From JAGWBJ01 sp034423015 (GTDB lineage: Bacteria > Chloroflexota > Dehalococcoidia > Lucifugimonadales > JAGWBF01): a stretch of 64,000 bases of DNA. Position 1 is the first letter of the stretch. Every line of letters begins with the position of its first letter. The stretch lies in NCBI GenBank assembly GCA_034423015.1, contig DAOUJG010000061.1, positions 1 to 64,000 on the forward strand, written 5' to 3'. The position numbers and the translations under genes are program-made. A model generated the notes under the pieces. That model saw nothing but the letters and a program-made list of their open reading frames with translations, was not told the origin of the DNA and searched no databases. Of this stretch, positions 58,749 through 64,000 are shown piece after piece.

Positions 58749-60275
58749 ATGGACATCAAGGTAGCGCGGGGCGACGTCACCAAGACCAAGGTGCCGGCGC
58801 TGATTGTCAACCTCTTCGACGGCGTCAAGGCGCCGGCAGGCGCCACGGGCGCGGTGGACCGGGCCCTGGACGGCGCCATCACCCAGCTCATAGACGAGGG
58901 CGAGATAAAGGGCAAGAAGGGCGAGATCACCATCATCCACACCTTCGGCAGGATAGGCCCCTCCAGGGTCCTCGTGGCCGGGCTGGGCAAGTCCGAGAGC
59001 TTCACCCGGGATACTGTGCGGGAGACCACGGCGGCGGCCTGCCGGCGACTTCGCAGGATGGGGATAACCCAGGCCGCCACCATCGCCCACGGGGCCGGGA
59101 TAGGGGGAATGGACCCGGCCGACTCGGGCCAGGCGATAGCCGAGGGCGCAACCCTGGGCCTCTACCGGTTCCGCAACTACATGACCAGCGACGACGACGG
59201 CTCCGAAGGCCCGGGTTCTGAGGGTATAACGGAGCTGTCCATCGTGGAGCAGGACCAGGGCAAGGCGGCGTCCCTGGCCGAGGGCGTCGAGAAGGGGCGC
59301 GTCCTGTCGCAGGTCGCCATCATGGCCCGGGACATGGTGAACGAGCCCGCCAACGTCATGACTCCCACCCGTATGGCGGAGATAGCGGCCCAGGTGGCCG
59401 ACGAGGAGGGGCTCGACATCGAGATCCTGGACCGGGAGCAGATGGAAGAGATGGGGATGGGCGCCTTCATGGGCGTGGCCAGGGGCAGCGACCAGCCGCC
59501 CAAGCTCATCGTCCTGGAGTACCGGGGCGACCCGGACAACCCCTCCAACAACCTGGGGCTCATCGGAAAGGGCATCACCTTCGACACCGGCGGCATCTCC
59601 CTCAAGCCCGCCGGGGGCATGGAGGATATGAAGGGCGACATGGCCGGCGGCGCGTCGGTGATCGGCGCGATGAAGGCCATCGGCCGCCTGAAGCCCAGGA
59701 TCAACGTGGTGGGAATGGTTGCCGCCACCGAGAACATGCCCGGCGGCTCGGCCCAGCGGCCGGGAGACGTGGTCAAGAGCATGAGCGGCAAGACCATCGA
59801 GGTGATAAATACCGACGCCGAGGGCCGGCTGGTCCTGGCCGATGCCCTCTACTACGCCCGCCAGAAGGGCGTCACCCGGCTGGTGGACATCGCCACCCTC
59901 ACCGGGGCCGTGGTCGTGGCCCTGGGCAACGCCTGCAGCGGGGTCATGGGGAACGACCAGGAGCTCGTCGACCAGGTCATCGAGTCGGGCGCGTCCTCGG
60001 GAGAGAGGATATGGCAGCTCCCCCTGTACGACGACTACAGGGAGCAGATCAGGAGCAACGTGGCGGATATCAAGAACACCGGGGGACGGGCCGCGGGCTC
60101 TCTGACCGCCGGCCAGTTCCTGGCCGAGTTCGCCGAAGAGACGTCGTGGGCCCACCTGGACATCGCCGGCACCTACTTCAGCTCCAAGGAGAAGGGGTAC
60201 CTGGTCAAAGGGGGCACCGGCGTGCCCACCCGCACACTGGTCGACCTGGCCATGAAGCTGGCGCGGCAGGGGTAG
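58749..60275 (+). CDS. pepA: leucyl aminopeptidase, M17 family
   Basis: 508 residues, typical of M17. It removes N-terminal amino acids in the cytosol as a hexamer with two metals per active site. Seen: NEPANVMTPTRMAE, GKGITFDTGGISLKP (metal ligands Lys and Asp), DMAGGASVIGAM, the signature NTDAEGRLVLADAL (about 353-366), VDIATLTGAVVVALG and WAHLDIAGTYFSSKEKGYLVKGGTGVPTRTL. TAAGGAGG precedes the ATG. Confidence 0.95.
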   Translation: MDIKVARGDVTKTKVPALIVNLFDGVKAPAGATGAVDRALDGAITQLIDEGEIKGKKGEITIIHTFGRIGPSRVLVAGLGKSESFTRDTVRETTAAACRRLRRMGITQAATIAHGAGIGGMDPADSGQAIAEGATLGLYRFRNYMTSDDDGSEGPGSEGITELSIVEQDQGKAASLAEGVEKGRVLSQVAIMARDMVNEPANVMTPTRMAEIAAQVADEEGLDIEILDREQMEEMGMGAFMGVARGSDQPPKLIVLEYRGDPDNPSNNLGLIGKGITFDTGGISLKPAGGMEDMKGDMAGGASVIGAMKAIGRLKPRINVVGMVAATENMPGGSAQRPGDVVKSMSGKTIEVINTDAEGRLVLADALYYARQKGVTRLVDIATLTGAVVVALGNACSGVMGNDQELVDQVIESGASSGERIWQLPLYDDYREQIRSNVADIKNTGGRAAGSLTAGQFLAEFAEETSWAHLDIAGTYFSSKEKGYLVKGGTGVPTRTLVDLAMKLARQG

Positions 60276-60336
60276 CGGCCGTCCATCGACAACCTGCCCC
60301 CGCCCCCGGAACGGCCATCGGTGCATGCCGTTTTTG

Positions 60337-60365
60337 TTGACTCCGCGGGTGGTTTGCCTTAGACT
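60337..60365 (+). promoter_or_regulatory. promoter of the tRNA-His-tRNA-Arg pair
   Basis: TTGACT, 17-base spacer, TAGACT, about 30 bases upstream of the first tRNA. Confidence 0.8.
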
Positions 60366-60395
60366 CGACATGGAGCGCGGTTCCGGCGAGCCCAT

Positions 60396-60473
60396 GGTGA
60401 GCGTAGCCAAGTGGTCCAAGGCGCCTGGCTGTGGCCCAGGAGATCGTGGGTTCGAATCCCACCGCTCACCCCA
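60396..60473 (+). tRNA. tRNA-His (GTG)
   Basis: Complete cloverleaf. An encoded G-1 at 60396 pairs opposite C73. Acceptor GTGAGCG/CGCTCAC, D-arm GCC..GGC, anticodon stem CCTGG/CCAGG with loop CTGTGGC (anticodon GTG at 60431-60433), T-arm GTGGGTTCGAATCCCAC. CCA is encoded (60471-60473). Confidence 0.97.
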
Positions 60474-60515
60474 TCTACAACCGCCCCGGGCGAGGCGCCG
60501 GCGTTCCGACAACGG

Positions 60516-60591
60516 GCGCCCGTAGCTCAATGGATAGAGCACTGGGCTTCGGACCCAGTGGTTGCGGGTTCGAGTCCTGCCGGGCGCGCCA
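60516..60591 (+). tRNA. tRNA-Arg (TCG)
   Basis: Complete cloverleaf. Acceptor GCGCCCG/CGGGCGC, D-arm GCTC..GAGC, anticodon stem CTGGG/CCCAG with loop CTTCGGA (anticodon TCG at 60549-60551, reads CGA), T-arm GCGGGTTCGAGTCCTGC. Discriminator G, CCA encoded (60589-60591). Confidence 0.96.
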
Positions 60592-60609
60592 CTTCCCGTA
60601 GGTAGCCGA

Positions 60610-60643
60610 GGCCCCGGCGGAACGCCGGGGCCTTCCCCCTTTT
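60610..60643 (+). terminator. intrinsic terminator after the tRNA pair
   Basis: Stem GGCCCCGGCG / CGCCGGGGCC with loop GAA, then TTCCCCCTTTT. Confidence 0.8.
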
Positions 60644-60718
60644 CCGGGACGCGCGAAGACGGTGTAGGCCCCCGGGGCCCCGGCGGCGCTTCTCACCCAA
60701 GCAGAGGAGGACCATGAT

Positions 60719-62338
60719 ATGAGAGGTGTGGTGGCATGTCCCCAGCCCGAGGCCGCGGAGGTAGGGCGCCGCACTCTCCTGGCCGGAGGCAACGCCGTGG
60801 ACGCGGCCATCGCCACGGGCTTTGCCCAGTTCGCGGTGGACCCGCAGATGTGCGGCATCGGCGGGTTCGGCGTGATGCAGGTGTACCACGCTCCATCGGG
60901 AGACCACGTGGCCCTGGAGTTCCTGGGGCGCGCGCCCCTGGGGGCGGCATCGGATATGTTCGTGGACAAGGTGAAGCGGAAGCTTCGCTTCGACCAGTGG
61001 GAGATGGAGGGCCGCGTAAACGAGATCGGGCACCTGTCCGTGGCCTGCCCCGGCACCGTCCTGGGCCTGTGGGAGGCCCACCGGCGGTACGGCTCCCTGC
61101 CCTGGGCCGACCTGGCCCAGCCCGCCGTCCGGCTGCTGGAGGAGGGGTTCCCGGTCCCCGGAGAGCTGGCGGACCTGTGGCGGCGGCCCCCGACACAGCC
61201 CGGCACCTCCTCCATGCTGGACGTCCTATCCGCCACCGAGGCGTCCCGCAGGATATACGTTGGCGGCGACGGCGAACCCCGGGGACAGGGCCAGGTGCTG
61301 CGCAACCCCGACTACGCACGGGTGTTGGGGGAGATCGCCGAGAAGGGGCCCGGTGTCCTGTACACGGGGTGGATGGCGGGCAGGATAGCCGACGACTTCG
61401 CCGCCAACGGCGGCCTCCTCTCCAGGGAGGACTTGGCACAGTACAGGGTGGGCGTCGACAAGACCGTGAACGTCGACTACCGGGGCCACGTCGTCGCGGG
61501 AGTCCCCCCGCCCTCCAGCGGGGTCCAGGTCGCCCAGATGCTCCGCATCCTGGAGGGCTATGACCTGGCTGCCATGGGGTCCGGCACGGCGGGCTTCCTG
61601 GACCTGATGGCCCTGGCCCAGAAGGCCTCCTTCGCGGACCGGGCACGGCACCTTGGCGACCCCGCCTTCCAGGAGGTGCCTGTCGACGAGGTGTTCCTGT
61701 CGTCCCGGCGGGCGGCCGAGTGGAGAGGGAGGATCGACGCCCGTGAGCCCTTCGACGTGACGGCCGGGGGCGTGGAGTCCCAGCACACGACCACCGTTTC
61801 GGTCATCGACGCCCAGGGGACCGCCGCGGCCCTGACCCATACCCTGGCCACGCCTGCGTCGGGCGTCGTAGTCGACGGTCTGGGCTTCATGTTCAACAAC
61901 GCCATGCACATGTTCGACCCCCAGCCCGGGCGGCCCTTCTCCATAGCTCCCGGCAAGGCCAGGATCAGCGCCATGACGCCCACCATCGTCTTCCGGGACG
62001 GGCGGCCCTGGGCGGTGGTGGGAGCCCCGGGGGCGACAAAGATACCCACTGGCGTCCTGCAGGCCGTCGTGAACATGGTGGACTTCGGCATGTCGCCCAC
62101 CGAGGCCGTGTCCGCGCCCCGCATCCACTGCGAAGGGGGCCAGGTGGACGTGGAGGCCAGGGTGTACTTCGGCGTCAAGGACGAGCTGGAGGCCATGGGC
62201 CACACGGTCTCCAAGAGCGCCTACAGCTACGACCCCTTCTTCTCCCTGGTCCACGTGGCGGCGGCGGACCCGGCCACCGGCCGGCTGGGGGGCGCCGCCG
62301 ACCCCAGGGGCCGGGGCGGGCTGGCGGTGGTGGACTAG
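60719..62338 (+). CDS. gamma-glutamyltranspeptidase-family Ntn hydrolase (second copy)
   Basis: 539 residues. Family marks: LLAGGNAVDAAIATGFAQFAVDPQMCGIGGFG near the start, PPSSGVQVAQML, and the autoprocessing Thr in ESQHTTTVSVIDAQG (Thr357). The small subunit has FNNAMHMFDP, and the usual GGxxGG region is GAPGATK. No signal peptide, so probably cytoplasmic. It differs much from the copy at 6507-8126. GAGGAGG precedes the start. A D-aminoacylase-type gene follows 76 bases downstream, consistent with joint amide or peptide breakdown. Confidence 0.87.
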   Translation: MRGVVACPQPEAAEVGRRTLLAGGNAVDAAIATGFAQFAVDPQMCGIGGFGVMQVYHAPSGDHVALEFLGRAPLGAASDMFVDKVKRKLRFDQWEMEGRVNEIGHLSVACPGTVLGLWEAHRRYGSLPWADLAQPAVRLLEEGFPVPGELADLWRRPPTQPGTSSMLDVLSATEASRRIYVGGDGEPRGQGQVLRNPDYARVLGEIAEKGPGVLYTGWMAGRIADDFAANGGLLSREDLAQYRVGVDKTVNVDYRGHVVAGVPPPSSGVQVAQMLRILEGYDLAAMGSGTAGFLDLMALAQKASFADRARHLGDPAFQEVPVDEVFLSSRRAAEWRGRIDAREPFDVTAGGVESQHTTTVSVIDAQGTAAALTHTLATPASGVVVDGLGFMFNNAMHMFDPQPGRPFSIAPGKARISAMTPTIVFRDGRPWAVVGAPGATKIPTGVLQAVVNMVDFGMSPTEAVSAPRIHCEGGQVDVEARVYFGVKDELEAMGHTVSKSAYSYDPFFSLVHVAAADPATGRLGGAADPRGRGGLAVVD

Positions 62339-62414
62339 GGGCACGTCTCGGCCTCCCGCCCCGGATGGCGGGAGGGGACTGTGGAGTGGCCGGGCGGCCG
62401 AAAGGAGGGTCCCA

Positions 62415-63983
62415 ATGGACTTGCTGATTACCGGCGGGCTCGTGATCGACGGCAGCGGCAACCCCGGGTTCTATGGCGCGGTGGGCGTGGAGGGGGACCG
62501 CGTGCGGGTGCTTCGGGGGGACGTGTCGGGAGTCCAGGCCTCCCGGGTCCTCGACGCCTCGGGAAAGGTCGTGTGCCCCGGCTTCATAGACGTGCACGCC
62601 CACTCGGGGCTGATGATCCTGACGGACCCGGCCCACGAGGCCAAGGTCCACCAGGGCGTCACCACCGAGCTGGTCGGCGTGGACGGCAACTCCTACGCCC
62701 CCTTCCGGTCCCGCGACGACCTCCTCAGGTTCGTGCGTCTCAACTCGGGCCTGGATGGAGCGCCCGACCTGCCCGGCTGGTGGTCCAGCACCGCGGAATA
62801 CCTGGACATGTTCGACGGGAAGGTCGCCGTCAACATCGCCTACATCGTCGGCAACTCTCCCCTGCGCATCGACGCCGTGGGTTGGGAGAGCGGGCCCGCC
62901 TCCTCACTCCAGAAAGAACGCATGAGGTCCCTGCTGAGGGAGGCCATGGAGCAGGGCGCCTTCGGTCTCTCCACCGGCCTGGACTATCCGCCCGGAGGAT
63001 ACGCCGACACCGACGAGCTGGTGGACCTGGCCGCTGAGGCCGCCGCCATGGGCGGGATATATCACACCCACATGCGCTACCGGCTGGGGGACCGATACCT
63101 GGACCCCGTCCACGAGGCCATCGAGATCGCCAAGCGCAGCGGCATCCCCCTGCACATAACCCACCTCTTCCGCCGGGTCACCAACCCCGGCGGGGCCCGC
63201 CGCCTGCTGGACCTGGTGGAGGGCGCCCGGGCCGGCGGGCTGGACGTCACCTTCGACTGCTTCCCCTACCCCTACGGCGGCACCAGGATACTCATCCTGT
63301 TCCCGGACTGGGCCCACGAGGGTGGGCCCGACCGTCTAGTGGACGTGCTACGCTCTCCCGACGCGCGGGCCCGCCTCCGCAAGGAGGTCGTGCCCCGGGG
63401 CAGGTCCTGGGACGAGATGTGGGTGACCTACTTCCAGCAGCCTCACAACATGGTCTACGACGGCAGGTCCATCGCGGAGGTCGCCGATATGATGGGCAGG
63501 CACCCCGTGGACGCCCTGTGCGACCTGCTGCTGGAGGAGGACCTCCGCGTGTCCTACTTCTCCCTGGTGTCGGACCCGGCAACCATTGCCGACTTCGTGG
63601 CCCACCCCCTGCAGATGGTGGGCAGCGACGCCCTGCTCCTCGGCGGGCATCCCCCGCCCATGGCCTACGGCTGCTTCCCCGTGATACTGGGCGAGATGGT
63701 CCGGGAGGAGAGGAGGCTGTCCCTCGCCGACGCCGTCCGCAAGATGACGTCCTTCCCCGCCCAGCGCCTGGGGATCCGCGACAGGGGCGCCCTGCGGGAC
63801 GGGGCCTTCGCCGACGTCGTGGTCTTCGACCCCGACACCATCAACGCCAACGCCACCCGGCAGGACCCCCGCCAGCCCTCCACGGGCATCGAGTACGTCT
63901 TGGTCAACGGGCGGCTGGTCATGGACAGGGGGCGCCACACCGGAGCGCTGGCCGGCCGGGCCCTGCGGAGGAGGCAGAGCTGA
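62415..63983 (+). CDS. N-acyl-D-amino-acid deacylase-type amidohydrolase
   Basis: 522 residues, ending 17 bases before the window edge. Amidohydrolase domain with metal-binding HAHSG (His61, His63) in VVCPGFIDVHAHSGLMIL, followed by VHQGVTTELVGVDGNS, FGLSTGLDYPPGGYADTDELV, YHTHMRYRLGDRYLDPVHEAI, HITHLF, and a C-terminal RDRGALRDGAFADVVVFDPDTI. This matches D-aminoacylase, which frees D-amino acids from N-acyl derivatives. AAAGGAGGG precedes the ATG. Confidence 0.9.
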   Translation: MDLLITGGLVIDGSGNPGFYGAVGVEGDRVRVLRGDVSGVQASRVLDASGKVVCPGFIDVHAHSGLMILTDPAHEAKVHQGVTTELVGVDGNSYAPFRSRDDLLRFVRLNSGLDGAPDLPGWWSSTAEYLDMFDGKVAVNIAYIVGNSPLRIDAVGWESGPASSLQKERMRSLLREAMEQGAFGLSTGLDYPPGGYADTDELVDLAAEAAAMGGIYHTHMRYRLGDRYLDPVHEAIEIAKRSGIPLHITHLFRRVTNPGGARRLLDLVEGARAGGLDVTFDCFPYPYGGTRILILFPDWAHEGGPDRLVDVLRSPDARARLRKEVVPRGRSWDEMWVTYFQQPHNMVYDGRSIAEVADMMGRHPVDALCDLLLEEDLRVSYFSLVSDPATIADFVAHPLQMVGSDALLLGGHPPPMAYGCFPVILGEMVREERRLSLADAVRKMTSFPAQRLGIRDRGALRDGAFADVVVFDPDTINANATRQDPRQPSTGIEYVLVNGRLVMDRGRHTGALAGRALRRRQS

Positions 63984-64000
63984 GCTGGGAATGGTCGAAA

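Overview
The window is a continuous stretch of a high-G+C bacterial chromosome (coding rows often 65-78% G+C). It has about 57 genes, two tRNAs and no prophage, CRISPR array or intact insertion sequence. Gene content points to Chloroflexota, probably a Dehalococcoidia/SAR202-type lineage. The signs are a B12-dependent ribonucleotide reductase, F420-linked enzymes (LLM oxidoreductase, PPOX-fold protein), NIPSNAP and DUF3179 proteins, lipoproteins with long Pro/Thr linkers, and a division cluster with rsmH-ftsA-ftsZ but no murein genes. This placement is inference from gene content only.

Layout. 1-6 kb: a repeat-rich gene-free end, a zinc-ribbon protein, a truncated restriction-modification gene, crcB/fluC, leuB, and a coupled pair (JAMM peptidase plus HExxH lipoprotein). 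6-10 kb: orphan hicB, a gamma-glutamyltranspeptidase, a secreted gluzincin. 10-16.5 kb: carB, a double-NIPSNAP protein, an LLM oxidoreductase, an NHL-repeat protein. 16.5-18.1 kb: a visibly lower-G+C BglII/BstYI-type restriction-modification pair. 18-29 kb: class V aminotransferase, Cys-rich protein, amidase, VOC protein, lipoprotein, gltD-gltB. 29-34.3 kb: ftsH, a small opposing gene, hflK-hflC. 34.6-46.3 kb: DUF3179 lipoprotein, a catabolic-looking minus-strand set (maleate-isomerase-like, SDR, zinc MDR), M42 peptidase, amidohydrolase, cupredoxin and VCBS/ASPIC lipoproteins, unknowns. 46.4-54.2 kb: rsmH-ftsA-ftsZ, then nrdR-orf-nrdJ with tandem NrdR boxes and a structured nrdJ leader. 54.2-64 kb: pdxA, proC-yggT, padR with membrane partner and degV, pepA, tRNA-His, tRNA-Arg, a second gamma-glutamyltranspeptidase and a D-aminoacylase-type amidohydrolase.

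Working together: ftsH-hflK-hflC encode a membrane protease and its prohibitin-type regulators. gltB/gltD, leuB, carB, proC and pdxA serve nitrogen, amino-acid, carbamoyl-phosphate and B6 metabolism. nrdR and nrdJ form a regulator-target unit. Many peptidases and amidohydrolases (two GGT-family, M17, M42, amidase, D-aminoacylase type) suggest a life on peptides and amides.

Signals: clear sigma70-type promoters can be placed for several genes, and -10 elements alone for others. Three exported-protein genes have their start codon where transcription should begin, suggesting leaderless mRNAs. The best candidates for something undescribed are the nrdJ leader RNA element, the CTG-start coupled JAMM/HExxH pair, and the SDR with a rearranged catalytic tetrad.
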